Shown: positions 7,818 through 17,497, numbered from the stretch's first letter. The stretch: DNA of 64,000 nt from Lachnospiraceae bacterium (GCA_009777715.1 WRLH01000004.1:79088-143087), one strand, 5' to 3'. The notes: generated by a model from the letters alone, not told the origin. Made by a program: numbers and translations.

Positions 7818-8795
7818 TCATATACTATCGGTTGGTATAAAAATTCTTACTTCAGTTCCAGCATTATCAGAAGAACTAATCTTTAAATCACCTTTCAAAA
7901 ACTGAACTCGTTCTTCCAAAATCTGTAATCCAAAGTGATTCTGGTTGCCATTTCGCCTGGAATCGTTAAAACCTATTCCATCATCCAGTACTTCTATGTA
8001 AAACATATTCTTATCTTCGTATAGTTTGATATTTATCTCTTTTGCAGATGAATGTTTTATCGCATTTGCGATACACTCTCTTATTATCCGATAAATATTG
8101 GAAAATATCAAATCATTCTTTACGGTAATTTTCTTATCCATATCAAGATTGATAAAAATATCCGTTTCTTTCTGCTGCTTATCAATCATGTTTTGGATAG
8201 CTTCTTGAAATCCCAAATCGTCAAATTCCATTGGCCTTAAATCATAAATAGTTTCCCGCATTTCTTTTATGACAGCCTTGATTTTTTGGGCAATTGTTTT
8301 TAACTCAAGCTTTGCCCTTTGGGGGTCCCTATCAATAAACATTGAGCTTAATTCGATGGAATGGATTAAGTGGATCATGTTTTGTAAAGATGAATCATGC
8401 AAATCACGGGCTATTCGCTGCCGTTCTTTTTCCTGCATATCCAAAAATACAAAACGATTTAGAAAAGGGTCCACCGATATTACTTCTTTGATATTGCTTA
8501 TCCGTTCATCAAGGATATCAATTTCTTTCAAAAGCTGGCGGTTTTCTAATTCAAGCGCTTCTTTTTCACGGCTTACTTCTATTTCCCTGTTCGCGCTGGC
8601 TTCTCCGCCTACTCCCTTAAATGGTGAAAAAATTTTTTCGTCTGCATCTTCCTCAGCATTTGCATAACGTTTTAAAAAATATTCCAATTCCTTAATATGA
8701 CGTAAATTATTTTGCAGCTTAGATTTAAGCTCAAGGCTCTCAGACAAAAAGCTGTCCTGTATCGCAGCCAAAGCCTCGTTTACATTTGTAGTCAT
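7818..8795 (-). CDS. DegS-like cytosolic sensor histidine kinase
   Basis: About 325 residues. A TTG at 8813 overlaps the AGGAG site, so the ATG at 8795 (MTTNVNEALAAIQDSF) is preferred. There is no membrane segment; the first 140 residues are predicted coiled coil, as in the DegS sensor region. The HisKA_3 dimerisation box ERQRIARDLHDSSLQN holds the phospho-accepting histidine. A HATPase domain follows with IIRECIANAIKHS (N box), DDGIGF (G1) and HFGLQILEERV (G2). It should phosphorylate the NarL-type regulator encoded just downstream. The cytosolic signal is unknown. Confidence 0.9.
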   Translation of the reverse strand: MTTNVNEALAAIQDSFLSESLELKSKLQNNLRHIKELEYFLKRYANAEEDADEKIFSPFKGVGGEASANREIEVSREKEALELENRQLLKEIDILDERISNIKEVISVDPFLNRFVFLDMQEKERQRIARDLHDSSLQNMIHLIHSIELSSMFIDRDPQRAKLELKTIAQKIKAVIKEMRETIYDLRPMEFDDLGFQEAIQNMIDKQQKETDIFINLDMDKKITVKNDLIFSNIYRIIRECIANAIKHSSAKEINIKLYEDKNMFYIEVLDDGIGFNDSRRNGNQNHFGLQILEERVQFLKGDLKISSSDNAGTEVRIFIPTDSI

Positions 8796-8892
8796 CCCAA
8801 CCCAACTCCTCAAAGTTTCCTATTAACCATCATATACTAAATTCATGGTAATGAAAAGAGAAATTTATCTAGTTTGGATAAGTTTTTTAATA

Positions 8893-8904
8893 TATAATGT
8901 TTTT
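8893..8904 (+). promoter_or_regulatory. -10 element placed for a leaderless rsmG transcript
   Basis: TATAAT at 8893-8898 is followed by six bases and then the rsmG ATG at 8905, so transcription would start at or next to the A of ATG. No Shine-Dalgarno precedes the ATG. A convincing -35 is not visible at 16-18 bases. Confidence 0.45.
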
Positions 8905-9624
8905 ATGGCAAAGAATAGTAATTTTTCACAAGATTTAGATAAACTTGGCATTAATTTAAGCAGTAATCAGATAAGTAAATTTGAGCATTTCCTAGAGCTC
9001 CTACTCGCGGAAAACGAAAAATATAATCTGACGGCGATTACTGACCGAGACGAGGCATACAAAAAACATTTTATCGATAGCCTATCTTTAATTAATTATG
9101 GTGTAGATTTGCTTGCCGAGATTAATCTTATTGATATCGGCTCCGGTGCTGGTTTTCCCGGCATTCCCTTAAAGATTGCTTTTCCGCAACTGAATATTAC
9201 TTTAGTTGACGCAACAAACAAGCGGGTTGCTTTTCTTAATGATATCATTGGCAGGTTAAATCTTTCTGGCATAAAAGCGGTTCACGGCCGGGCCGAAGAG
9301 CTTGCCCATCAAGAAAATTTCCGTGAGCAGTATGAGTTATGCGTTTCACGTGCTGTTGCCAGTCTCGCTACTCTTTCCGAATATTGTCTGCCTTTCGTAA
9401 AGCCAGGTGGTCTTTTTATTGCTTACAAAGCAGAAGTGGCGGCAGCCGAAATCTCCAGCGCGGAAAATAGCATTTCCTTACTAGGGGGGCAAGCGCATCA
9501 GCAGATGTCATTTACCCTGCCAAACTCGGACATTGTCCGCTCGCTTGTTGGCATAGAAAAAATACGCGAAACGCCTAGTAAATATCCCCGCCGGGCTGGT
9601 CTGCCGGGGAAAAGGCCTTTGTGA
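8905..9624 (+). CDS. rsmG: 16S rRNA (guanine527-N7)-methyltransferase RsmG (GidB)
   Basis: 239 residues from ATG 8905 (MAKNSNFSQDLDKLG), the usual family length; an upstream in-frame ATG at 8845 would add 20 hydrophobic residues that the family lacks. The SAM-binding motif IDIGSGAGFPGIPLKI is at about 87-102 and VSRAVASL is conserved later. It methylates G527 of 16S rRNA using SAM. In most Firmicutes rsmG follows mnmG on the same strand. Here it is inverted and convergent with mnmG, with a DNA methyltransferase gene in between. Confidence 0.96.
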   Translation: MAKNSNFSQDLDKLGINLSSNQISKFEHFLELLLAENEKYNLTAITDRDEAYKKHFIDSLSLINYGVDLLAEINLIDIGSGAGFPGIPLKIAFPQLNITLVDATNKRVAFLNDIIGRLNLSGIKAVHGRAEELAHQENFREQYELCVSRAVASLATLSEYCLPFVKPGGLFIAYKAEVAAAEISSAENSISLLGGQAHQQMSFTLPNSDIVRSLVGIEKIRETPSKYPRRAGLPGKRPL

Positions 9625-9665
9625 GTCAATGGTTGTAGTAATGCCTTTCGTTTTTTATGTTATTG

Positions 9666-9776
9666 TGGTATAATGTCACTAAGACATTATACCAGCGCAG
9701 TTTTAGTGCGCATCCCCCGGCGGGGTCATGATTTCGTTAGAAATCATAGTATAATGTATTCAGTATCGACATTCTA
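9666..9776 (+). promoter_or_regulatory. Dyad-rich control region before the DNA methyltransferase
   Basis: Two inverted pairs of the half-site TATAATGTC occur: 9669-9677 with 9683-9691 (part of a perfect 12-bp-arm hairpin 9666-9694), and 9750-9758 with 9768-9776 (one mismatch in each half). Between them lie hairpins GCGCA/TGCGC (9695-9711), CCCC/GGGG (9714-9725) and ATGATTTC/GAAATCAT (9728-9747). The second half-site pair contains a TATAAT (9750-9755) suited as the methyltransferase -10. Autoregulation is plausible but inferred. Confidence 0.6.
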
Positions 9777-9797
9777 GTAGAAAGGGAGGACATAACT

Positions 9798-11135
9798 ATG
9801 GCTGAAGCAATAAAATTTATAGATTTGTTTGCTGGCATTGGCGGAATGAGAAAAGGGTTTGAAATTGCTTGTAAAAAACAAGGTTATGACACTAAATGTG
9901 TCTTTACCTCTGAAATTAAACCCCACGCAGTTAAAATCTTAACGCAAAACTATCCTACTGAAAGAATAGATGGCGATATTACTCAAATCCTGTCCTCGGA
10001 AATACCGGACTTTGATTTTCTGCTTGCCGGATTTCCATGTCAAGCCTTTTCATCAGCTGGACGGCGATTAGGATTTCATGATACAAGAGGTACGCTGTTC
10101 TTCGAAGTTGAAAGAATACTTAAAGAAAAGAACCCCCGTGGCTTCATTTTGGAAAACGTCGAAGGTCTTGTAAATCATGACAAGGAAAACCCAAAAGATA
10201 AAATCGGCCGAACACTACATACTATATTAACCCGATTAGAAGCTTTAGGCTATAAAACTTCATGGAAAGTTTTTAATGCCAAGGATTTTGGTGTCCCACA
10301 AGAGAGAGTTCGCGTTTATATAACAGGAACAAAGATTGCGTACCCAAATCTTGAAAATCCGCCATTTTCTATTATTAACCTTTCTTCTGTCCTTGAAAAA
10401 GGTTTGCCGACTTCGGACAGCGATTTTGTAAATCTTCTTCTAAAGCATTATACTCCTGGTGAATTATGCGGAAAAGCCGTTAAAGATAAACGCGGCGGCA
10501 ATGACAATATTCACAGCTGGGACATCGAAGTAAAAGGTAAGGTGAGCAAAGAGCAAAAGAAACTCCTCAACCAAATATTAAAAGAACGACGAAAGAAAAA
10601 ATGGGCTGATGACTACGGAATAGATTGGATGGACGGTATGCCTTTAACTTTTGAACACATCCGCACTTTTTTTGATAACGAAAACCTTAGCCAAATGCTT
10701 GACGACCTTGTTCAAAAGAAATATCTGAAAATGGAATACCCTAAGAAAAGAGTTAATGGCAGACGCAAACAAGATCCGGCTTTACCCCTCGGCTATAACA
10801 TAGTTACAGGTAAAATGTCGTTCGAAGTGAATAAGATTCTTGACCCGGACAGTCAATCACCGACACTTGTGGCAATGGATATGAAAGGATTATTTGTTGT
10901 TGACGGGAAAGGGCTACGCAACCTTTCGTTAAGAGAGGGGTTGAGATTATTCGGCTATCCCGACGACTTCAAATTTGACATTGCCAAGGAGCTAGGATAT
11001 GACCTTCTCGGTAATACCGTTGTAGTTCCTGTAATTTCCTTTGTCGCGGAAAGATTATTGGATGTTTTCGGCAAGAAGGCCATCTTTAAAGGGATAGGAC
11101 CGCCCATACGCAATACGCCCTTTTGCTTTCCATAA
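9798..11135 (+). CDS. DNA (cytosine-5) methyltransferase
   Basis: 445 residues. It transfers a methyl group from SAM to C5 of cytosine in a specific DNA sequence. Motif I is DLFAGIGG (9-16), motif IV is GFPCQAFS with catalytic C81, motif VI is ENVEGL (119-124), motif VIII is PQERVRVYI and motif X is GNTVVVPV. The 150-residue target-recognition region (about 210-350) is charged and unlike anything I can assign to a sequence. The last ~18 residues (KAIFKGIGPPIRN...) look unlike the family and seem to read into a deletion joint. No intact endonuclease is nearby, so it is now an orphan enzyme. Confidence 0.93.
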   Translation: MAEAIKFIDLFAGIGGMRKGFEIACKKQGYDTKCVFTSEIKPHAVKILTQNYPTERIDGDITQILSSEIPDFDFLLAGFPCQAFSSAGRRLGFHDTRGTLFFEVERILKEKNPRGFILENVEGLVNHDKENPKDKIGRTLHTILTRLEALGYKTSWKVFNAKDFGVPQERVRVYITGTKIAYPNLENPPFSIINLSSVLEKGLPTSDSDFVNLLLKHYTPGELCGKAVKDKRGGNDNIHSWDIEVKGKVSKEQKKLLNQILKERRKKKWADDYGIDWMDGMPLTFEHIRTFFDNENLSQMLDDLVQKKYLKMEYPKKRVNGRRKQDPALPLGYNIVTGKMSFEVNKILDPDSQSPTLVAMDMKGLFVVDGKGLRNLSLREGLRLFGYPDDFKFDIAKELGYDLLGNTVVVPVISFVAERLLDVFGKKAIFKGIGPPIRNTPFCFP

Positions 11136-11286
11136 ATTCCCCGAAAAGTCCTTTGATGATATTCACGAATTTGTAAAAGCTATTTATGAAACCAGAAAAA
11201 TGTTTGTTTTGGGTGATATGATAGACCCCGATAAATGGCTTGAAAAAGTTGCTGATTTTGCAGGCTCTGCCCAAGGCAAAGCCTAG
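11098..11286 (+). pseudogene. 3' fossil of a gene behind the methyltransferase
   Basis: In the frame +1 to the methyltransferase, 62 clean codons run from just after a TAG (11095-11097) to TAG 11284-11286: DRPYAIRPFAFHKF, then EKSFDDIHEFVKAIY and MIDPDKWLEKVADFAG. The composition looks protein-like, with no start codon or ribosome site at its head, so this is probably the C-terminus of a gene whose front was deleted. A cognate restriction endonuclease is the natural guess by position, but I do not recognise the family. Confidence 0.55.
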
Positions 11287-13154
11287 CGGCTGCGGTACTG
11301 CTCCATATACACTAGCAGCACGGCAATGTCAGCTGGGGAAACCCCGGATATCCGTGAGGCTTGCCCAATTGAGAGAGGCCTTAATGCTGTTAGCTTTTGC
11401 CGGGCTTCCAAGCGTAAGCTAGATACTTTATCATAATCAAGCTCAAGCGGTATTTTCCGGTTTTCCATCTTTTTAAATTGGCTGACCTGGCGTTTTTGCC
11501 TTTCAATATAGCCCTCATATTTTATCTCAATTTCAACTTGCGTAATAATATCCTGTGCAAGCGTAACCCTCTCTTTATCTAACGCCCCAAGCTTTTCATA
11601 ATCGAGTTCGGGCCGGGACAGCAAATCTGCCAAGCTGGCTGCTGACCTTAGCGGAGTGCTTTCGTGAAGAACCAAAAAATCCTGAACGTACCCGGCAGCA
11701 CCAATGCGGGTCTCTTTTAACCGTTTTATTTCTTTCTCGATGCTTTTCTTTTTCTCATTAAGCCGGGCAAACTCTTCCGCAGACTTAAGACCGGCCGCAA
11801 AACCTCTTTCGCCTAACCGCAAATCAGCATTATCCTGCCGCAATAATAAACGGTATTCGGCGCGTGAAGTCATCATCCGGTAAGGCTCATTATTTTCTTT
11901 TGTCACCAAATCATCAATCAGCACCCCGATATAAGCTTCTGAACGGTCAATTATCATTTCTTCTTTGCCCAGCAAATATAAAGCTGCGTTAATTCCAGCT
12001 ACTAAGCCCTGGGCGGCAGCTTCTTCATAACCGCTGCTGCCATTTATCTGGCCTGCGCCATAAAGGCCTTCTATTTCTTTAAAGCGTAATGCGGCATTAA
12101 GCTGTGACGGGTCAATGCAATCATACTCTATTGCATAAGCGCTGCGGACGATTTCACAATTTTCCATGCCCGGCACGGTCCGGTACATCAAAATCTGCAC
12201 GTCCTCAGGCATTGAAGATGACATTCCTGCCACATACATTTCATTGGTAGATAATCCTTCCGGCTCAAGGAACACCTGATGTCTTTCTTTATCGGCAAAT
12301 TTGACTATTTTATCTTCGATCGACGGGCAGTAGCGAGTACCTGTCCCCTCGATAATTCCAGCGTACATTGGCGAACGGCCTAAGTTTTCACGGATAATTT
12401 CATGGGTTTTTTCATTAGTGTACGTAAGATAACACAAAGCTTGCTCTTTTTGGATAAGGGCAGAATCCGTACTAAAAGAAAAAGGCGTTATTATATCATC
12501 ACCCGGCTGGGGGACCATTTTTGAAAAATCTAAGCTGCGCTTATCCATTCGCGCCGGAGTCCCGGTTTTGAAACGGCGAAAGTTTATCCCTAATTTTTGC
12601 ATTGCTTCAGTTAAATATGTGGCTGACTTTAGGCCATTCGGCCCGGTATAAGTAATCGCTTCCCCACAAAGGCAACGGGAATTTAAATAAGTCCCGGTAC
12701 AGATAATAACCGCCTTGCATTCATAGATATTCCCCGTGAAGGTTTTGACCCCGGTTATTTTTTTGCCTTCAACCAGAATATCAACAATTTCAGCTTGTTT
12801 GATCATCAGGTTTTCTTGGTTTTCAAGAATTTCCCTCATCGTATTGCTATAAGCTAATTTGTCAGCTTGGGCGCGGAGAGAATGGACGGCCGGGCCTTTA
12901 GAAAGATTGAGCATTTTTGATTGGATAAAGGTTTTGTCAATATTCTTTGCCATTTCACCGCCAAGGGCATCGACTTCCCGGACTAAATGGCCTTTCGAAG
13001 TGCCGCCGACATTGGGGTTACACGGCATTAGGGCAATGCTATCCACGCTGACGGTAAAGACAATCGTCTTAAACCCTAGCCTGGCAGCAGCAAGGGCGGC
13101 TTCACAGCCAGCATGGCCAGCTCCTATGACACAGATGTCAGTTTTTTGCTTCAT
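11283..13154 (-). CDS. mnmG: tRNA uridine-5-carboxymethylaminomethyl modification enzyme MnmG (GidA)
   Basis: 623 residues from ATG 13154 ([19 protein letters not shown]); an upstream in-frame ATG at 13205 overlaps mnmE and would give an atypical extension. The FAD-binding [11 protein letters not shown]ossmann motif is near residue 11. The conserved [22 protein letters not shown] segment (read in two parts) and Cys-containing GTYLN follow. With MnmE it installs the cmnm5 group at U34 of tRNAs. The stop overlaps the end of the gene fossil on the other strand by 3-4 bases. Confidence 0.96.
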   Translation of the reverse strand: MKQKTDICVIGAGHAGCEAALAAARLGFKTIVFTVSVDSIALMPCNPNVGGTSKGHLVREVDALGGEMAKNIDKTFIQSKMLNLSKGPAVHSLRAQADKLAYSNTMREILENQENLMIKQAEIVDILVEGKKITGVKTFTGNIYECKAVIICTGTYLNSRCLCGEAITYTGPNGLKSATYLTEAMQKLGINFRRFKTGTPARMDKRSLDFSKMVPQPGDDIITPFSFSTDSALIQKEQALCYLTYTNEKTHEIIRENLGRSPMYAGIIEGTGTRYCPSIEDKIVKFADKERHQVFLEPEGLSTNEMYVAGMSSSMPEDVQILMYRTVPGMENCEIVRSAYAIEYDCIDPSQLNAALRFKEIEGLYGAGQINGSSGYEEAAAQGLVAGINAALYLLGKEEMIIDRSEAYIGVLIDDLVTKENNEPYRMMTSRAEYRLLLRQDNADLRLGERGFAAGLKSAEEFARLNEKKKSIEKEIKRLKETRIGAAGYVQDFLVLHESTPLRSAASLADLLSRPELDYEKLGALDKERVTLAQDIITQVEIEIKYEGYIERQKRQVSQFKKMENRKIPLELDYDKVSSLRLEARQKLTALRPLSIGQASRISGVSPADIAVLLVYMEQYRSR

Positions 13155-13170
13155 AAAACTAATTACCCTC

Positions 13171-14571
13171 TCACTTCCCGACACAAAATTTTCCAAAAAT
13201 TTCATTCACCAAATCATCATCAACTTGCTCGCCGATGATTTTGCCAAGGCTTTCGTAAGCCGCCATCATATCTATGGCAAGGAAATCTTCCGGCATTTTA
13301 TCCGCAAGGCTTTTTTGGACCTGGCCCATGCTTTCTAGTGCTTTCATAAGTGCTTCTTTATGCCGCTGGTTCGTAATATAAACCTCTTCTTCATTATCAA
13401 TCTCACCCCGGAAGAACATTTCACGGACGGCTTCAGAAAATTCCCCGATTCCCGTCCCGTCCTTGGTTGAGGTCCTGATATAAGGCAAGGCTTTTTTATC
13501 CCCAAAGTTATCACCATGTGGATAAATCTTATGAACGATATCCTCAAGCTTGGAATCGCTTATATTAAAGCCAAGATCAATCTTGTTAAGTAAAACTATC
13601 ACCCTTTTATTGCTTATTAACTCACTAATCCGTAAGTCGTTTTCATCGATATCCCCGGACGAATCAATCAGATAAACAATCAAATCGGCGTTGGCTAAAG
13701 ATTTAAGTGTCCGCTCAACGCCTATTTTTTCAATTTCATCTTCGGTACTGCGAATCCCAGCCGTATCAATGATGTTTAGCATAAATCCATCTATTATGAC
13801 TGACTCCGAGAGAATATCCCTTGTTGTCCCGGCAATGGCGGTAACAATTGCCCGCTCTTCACCAAGCAGTAAATTAAGGAAAGACGACTTCCCCACGTTT
13901 GGCTTGCCAATGATGACGGTATTAATTCCCTCTTTTAAGACTTTACCCTGTTCGGCGGCCTTAATTAATTTGGTTAAGCGGTAAACTATTGCCTTAATTT
14001 TGCCCATCACTATTTCCTCATAACCATCAAGGCTAAAATGCTCCGGGTCATCAAGGGCGGACTCGATATAAGCTATTTGATACAATATTCCGGCGCGGAT
14101 ATTTTTTACCGTCTCATAGACAAGGCCCCTTAGCTGGTTAACTGAACTTTTTAAGGCAAAATCATTTTTCGAGCTGATAATGTCCATGACCGCCTCTGCT
14201 TTTGATAAGTCGATCCGGCCATGCAAAAAAGCCCGCTTGGTAAATTCACCCGGTTCAGCAAGCCGCGCCCCACATTTGACCAGAGCCTCCAAAATACGGT
14301 TCATTACCTTTGCGCCGCCATGGCAGTTTATCTCAACAACATCTTCGCGTGTATAGCTATTAGGGGCTTTCATCAGGGAGACCATTGCCTCATCAAGTAT
14401 GTTTTCACCATCGGCTAAAAAGCCATAACAAATCGTATGGCTTTTCATTTTAGTTAGTTTGGGGAATAGCTTGGACGCAATTTCTATTGCTTCGTCACCG
14501 CTTAGGCGGATGATTCCTATCCCAGAGCTAAATACCGCCGTAGCCGGGGCAGCAATTGTATCGTTTAACAT
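13171..14571 (-). CDS. mnmE: tRNA modification GTPase MnmE (TrmE)
   Basis: 466 residues. The N-terminal tetrahydrofolate-binding domain (1-120) begins [11 protein letters not shown] helical domain holds an inserted G domain with P-loop GKPNVGKSS (about 222-230), switch region GTTRD, DTAGIR and NKID. The C-terminal FCVGK is the cysteine motif needed for tRNA modification. It partners MnmG, whose start is 17 bases downstream. Three bases separate it from the jag stop, so translation is probably coupled. Confidence 0.97.
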   Translation of the reverse strand: MLNDTIAAPATAVFSSGIGIIRLSGDEAIEIASKLFPKLTKMKSHTICYGFLADGENILDEAMVSLMKAPNSYTREDVVEINCHGGAKVMNRILEALVKCGARLAEPGEFTKRAFLHGRIDLSKAEAVMDIISSKNDFALKSSVNQLRGLVYETVKNIRAGILYQIAYIESALDDPEHFSLDGYEEIVMGKIKAIVYRLTKLIKAAEQGKVLKEGINTVIIGKPNVGKSSFLNLLLGEERAIVTAIAGTTRDILSESVIIDGFMLNIIDTAGIRSTEDEIEKIGVERTLKSLANADLIVYLIDSSGDIDENDLRISELISNKRVIVLLNKIDLGFNISDSKLEDIVHKIYPHGDNFGDKKALPYIRTSTKDGTGIGEFSEAVREMFFRGEIDNEEEVYITNQRHKEALMKALESMGQVQKSLADKMPEDFLAIDMMAAYESLGKIIGEQVDDDLVNEIFGKFCVGK

Positions 14572-14574
14572 TGT

Positions 14575-15198
14575 TTATCTTTTAACCGTGACAACGATCC
14601 GGCGGAACGGTTCTTCGCCTTCACTATGGGTAGAAACAAATTTATCACCTTGCAAAATGGAATGGATGATTCTTCTTTCATAAGGGTTCATCGGCTCAAG
14701 GGAAACTGGCCGCCTTGTCCTTTTTACTTTGAAAGCAATATTTTTTGCCAGATTTTCTAGTGTTTCTTTTCTCCGCTTGCGATAATCTTCAGTATCAACC
14801 TTAACCCGGACATATTCGCCGCTTTCTTTATTTACTACTAATGAAACCAAATACTGGAGTGAATCAAGGGTCTGGCCGCGTTTTCCGATTAAAACGCCCA
14901 TTTCCTCACCCGTCAAATTAATTTCCATGCTCCGGTCTTTTTCATCGAAGTTGATATCAATCGTGACCGACAGCTTCATTGCGTTAAAAATGTCATTCAA
15001 AAAATCGGTTGCCCGCTCAATAATTGAGTTTTTTACTTTTGCTTTAATCGTAGCTTGTTTAAAGCCTAAGCCAAGAAAGCCGTTTGAACCCTCTTCGACA
15101 ACAATATAATCTAGTTTATCACTGGTAATCATTAATTCCTTGCAAGCCTCGGTAATTGCGTCATCTAATGTTTTTGCACTGATTTCAATATAATCCAT
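14575..15198 (-). CDS. jag: RNA-binding protein Jag/KhpB (SpoIIIJ-associated)
   Basis: 207 residues: an N-terminal Jag domain (YIEISAKTLDDAITEACKEL broken here), a KH domain with GVLIGKRGQTLDSLQYL (about 100-117, the GxxG is GKRG) and a C-terminal R3H domain with NPYERRIIHSILQ. KhpB forms a heterodimer with KhpA and affects small-RNA action and cell division in Gram-positives. A strong AGGAGGAGGG ribosome site precedes ATG 15198. It lies between yidC and mnmE as in most Firmicutes. Confidence 0.95.
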   Translation of the reverse strand: MDYIEISAKTLDDAITEACKELMITSDKLDYIVVEEGSNGFLGLGFKQATIKAKVKNSIIERATDFLNDIFNAMKLSVTIDINFDEKDRSMEINLTGEEMGVLIGKRGQTLDSLQYLVSLVVNKESGEYVRVKVDTEDYRKRRKETLENLAKNIAFKVKRTRRPVSLEPMNPYERRIIHSILQGDKFVSTHSEGEEPFRRIVVTVKR

Positions 15199-15210
15199 GT
15201 TTCCCTCCTC

Positions 15211-16560
15211 CTATTTGTTCCGGTTATTAAAATCCTTGACCATGTTCGCCTTGGCAGCAAGGCTGCCGGGTTTATAGTTATTATTAGTTGGTGCGGCTTT
15301 TTCAGCATCGTTTTTGTCTTGGGGCAAATTTGCCGAAGTTTGCTGGTTGGCTTTGCTTTTAATTGTCGCGGCGTTTGCGTTGGCGTTAGCCCCGGCAGTT
15401 CTAGTTTTTAATGCGGCGTAGGTATTGACTTTATTGGGGTCAATTCCTAATTTCTCCATTTTCTTTTTGCGTTTTTCAACATTCTTTTTAATCAGCTCGT
15501 CTAAATCGATTTTGTCAATGTGACGGTTAATAATAACCTGCTGAATACTTCTGACGACAGCCCCGGCTACCCAGTAAAGGCCCATCCCGGCCGGCAGGGT
15601 ATAACAGAAAAACGCTGACATCAAGGGCATCATCGTATTCATCATTTTCATCGACTGCATCATTTGGTTAGGCTGGCCGTCCGCTCCGGTTGTAGGCTGT
15701 TGCGGCATCAGCTTGATATTAATCCATTGTGTCACCGCCGAAAGAACAGGAATGATGAAAGCGGCAATTAAGGCAAAGAAAGCAATATTCGTTCCGCCGT
15801 TCCAAGCTTCAATAGCCATGTAAGACGGGGCGTTGCCAATATTTATCCCTAAGAAATTGTTGTACCTGTCCAGCGAAGTCGCCGTATTAGCCACATCGGC
15901 CGCAAGAGCCGGATAGGTTTCGCTAATCATGCTAAATTCCAAGGTTGTCGCCTTATTAAGGACATCAATATAGGCATTCTGGACGTGTTCAGTAACTTCA
16001 CCAGCAACATAATTCTCGCTGCCGAAAGTTTTGTTCATGTTAATCATGCCAGTATTGCGGAAATTATCCCGATTTTGGATAAATTCTGAACTGCCCGGGG
16101 AAACAATTAGCTTGTCTACCAAAGGAAAAAACGCATCCCTTATCTTCGTTACATAAGCCGGCATATTATTGATGACCCGGTAAAGGGCAAACAAAATCGG
16201 CATTTGGATCAGAAGCTGGACACAAGTACCCATTTGCGAGACCCCATACTTGGCATATACAGCCTGGGTTTCGCTATTCATGGCTTGCATTGAGTCTTGG
16301 TCTTTTTTCCCTTTGTACTTGTCCCTGATGACTTGGATTTCCGGATTCATCTTTGCTGAAAGCTTGGAAAACTTTTGCTGTTTGATTGTCAAAGGAAGCA
16401 TACAAATATAAATGACAATCGTAAACAGGATAATTGACAAACCGGTATTGGGCAGCCTGATTGTGTCTAAAAAATTGAAAATACCGTTCATCACATGGCC
16501 AAGGATATTGGCGATCGGGCCTAAAAAAGCGCCGTCGTATTTAGTTAGTATAGCTAGCAA
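15211..16560 (-). CDS. yidC: Membrane protein insertase YidC (Oxa1/SpoIIIJ type)
   Basis: 449 residues from a TTG start with AGGAGG 7 bases before it. The core membrane helices are around 40-65 (SIILFTIVIYICMLPLTIKQ), 105-135, 260-285 and 315-345. A hydrophilic charged loop KLSAKMNPEIQVIRDKYKG follows the first. The region 140-255 is a long external loop typical of Lachnospiraceae-like YidC. The tail is basic and Ala/Asn-rich. No lipobox is visible. It inserts membrane proteins alone or with Sec. Confidence 0.95.
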   Translation of the reverse strand: MLAILTKYDGAFLGPIANILGHVMNGIFNFLDTIRLPNTGLSIILFTIVIYICMLPLTIKQQKFSKLSAKMNPEIQVIRDKYKGKKDQDSMQAMNSETQAVYAKYGVSQMGTCVQLLIQMPILFALYRVINNMPAYVTKIRDAFFPLVDKLIVSPGSSEFIQNRDNFRNTGMINMNKTFGSENYVAGEVTEHVQNAYIDVLNKATTLEFSMISETYPALAADVANTATSLDRYNNFLGINIGNAPSYMAIEAWNGGTNIAFFALIAAFIIPVLSAVTQWINIKLMPQQPTTGADGQPNQMMQSMKMMNTMMPLMSAFFCYTLPAGMGLYWVAGAVVRSIQQVIINRHIDKIDLDELIKKNVEKRKKKMEKLGIDPNKVNTYAALKTRTAGANANANAATIKSKANQQTSANLPQDKNDAEKAAPTNNNYKPGSLAAKANMVKDFNNRNK

Positions 16561-16571
16561 TGTAAGTCCTC

Positions 16572-16781
16572 CTATGATACCGGGTCGTACCCCCCCTTAG
16601 AAAAAGGATTGCAACGCAAAATGCGCCAAAATGCCATTATTCCGCCTCGCAATACTCCATGCTTTTCAATTGCTTCCATTCCATACATTGAGCAAGTAGG
16701 ATAATAAGGACATTTCGTCGTTTTCATCGGGGAAAGATAGTTTCGATAAAATTTAATTACAGCAATAATTATTTTTTTCAT
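16572..16781 (-). CDS. yidD: Membrane protein insertion efficiency factor YidD
   Basis: 69 residues with the family signature: [24 protein letters not shown] with its cysteines, and [14 protein letters not shown]. It is a small cytoplasmic-face protein encoded just before yidC (11-base gap). The ribosome binding site is weak. Confidence 0.95.
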   Translation of the reverse strand: MKKIIIAVIKFYRNYLSPMKTTKCPYYPTCSMYGMEAIEKHGVLRGGIMAFWRILRCNPFSKGGYDPVS

Positions 16782-16864
16782 GTTTTAATCGGATAAAATC
16801 CGCTGAAATAAATTGCCAGAATTTTGCTTGTCAAGTTTGTTAAATTTGTTAAACTTGTTAACTG

Positions 16865-17212
16865 CTAATTCTTTATTTTGTGGAGCTTCGCTAAATGCAA
16901 AACAGCACTTTCTATTTCTTTAAACGAAGCTTCACTTGCACTGGCTCTGGCAACGACTACGATATTTAAACCACTATTAAACATCATTTCATGCAGCCGA
17001 TAACTTTCTTTAATTAATCTGGTAACCCTGTGCCTTACGACCGAGTTTCCCACTTTTTTTGAAACTGTAATTCCTAAACTGTTAAAATTGCTACTACTAT
17101 CAGCGTTGTTTTCTGTAACATACATTACTAAAAATCTGTTGGCATATGATTTGCCATTTTTGTAAACTTCGCGGAATCTCCAGTTTTTTTTAAGTGATTT
17201 ACTAAATTTCAT
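16865..17212 (-). CDS. rnpA: Ribonuclease P protein component
   Basis: 115 residues, basic. RnpA hallmarks are FREVYKNGKSYANRFLV and the RNR-like helix NSVVRHRVTRLIKESYR. It binds the RNase P RNA to process 5' ends of tRNA precursors. It lies 13 bases after rpmH and shares the rpmH promoter. The Shine-Dalgarno is poor, which suggests coupling to rpmH translation. Confidence 0.95.
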   Translation of the reverse strand: MKFSKSLKKNWRFREVYKNGKSYANRFLVMYVTENNADSSSNFNSLGITVSKKVGNSVVRHRVTRLIKESYRLHEMMFNSGLNIVVVARASASEASFKEIESAVLHLAKLHKIKN

Positions 17213-17225
17213 AAATTAATAATTC

Positions 17226-17360
17226 TTAGGCTGATAATTTCTTTCTTCCTTTTAATCTTCTGGCAGCCAATACTCTCCTGCCAGCAGCAGTTTTCATTCT
17301 GGCCCTGAAGCCGTGAACCTTTGATCTTTGCCGTTTCTTCGGCTGAAATGTCATTTTCAT
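17226..17360 (-). CDS. rpmH: Large ribosomal subunit protein bL34
   Basis: 44 residues, [20 protein letters not shown] followed by [24 protein letters not shown], the complete L34 sequence. It is too short for many gene finders. Two in-frame ATGs (17360 and 17354) are possible; the first is chosen because AGGAGG (17367-17372) is spaced 6 bases before it. It is transcribed away from dnaA. Confidence 0.96.
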   Translation of the reverse strand: MKMTFQPKKRQRSKVHGFRARMKTAAGRRVLAARRLKGRKKLSA

Positions 17361-17399
17361 ATCTTAAATACCTCCTTTCCACAGACAAACAACATTTAA

Positions 17400-17428
17400 A
17401 TTATAAGGTAATAACTTTATTCCGTCAA
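17400..17428 (-). promoter_or_regulatory. Strong promoter of the rpmH-rnpA cluster
   Basis: On the minus strand TTGACG (17428-17423) and TATAAT (17405-17400) are separated by 17 bases, 40 bases before the rpmH start. Confidence 0.8.
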
Positions 17429-17468
17429 GCATAAATAAAAAAAATATTGGGCAAAACAAAAATCTTTG

Positions 17469-17497
17469 TTGACATTATGAAAAACCTCTAGTATTAT
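17469..17497 (+). promoter_or_regulatory. Promoter of the HTH/TPR regulator
   Basis: Perfect TTGACA (17469-17474) and TATTAT (17492-17497) with a 17-base spacer. It diverges from the rpmH promoter. Confidence 0.8.

Noticed and set aside
9341..9356. Extra parS inside rsmG
   Set aside because: Only GTTTCACGTG of the palindrome matches; the right arm reads CTGTT. A similar partial match in dnaN (24584-24592) was dismissed for the same reason.
12859..13338. Long plus-strand ORF antisense to mnmG and mnmE
   Set aside because: Both minus-strand genes are full-length conserved enzymes; the opposing frame is open by codon bias only. Many similar antisense frames over serS, gyrB, gyrA, murG and the ABC genes were dismissed too.
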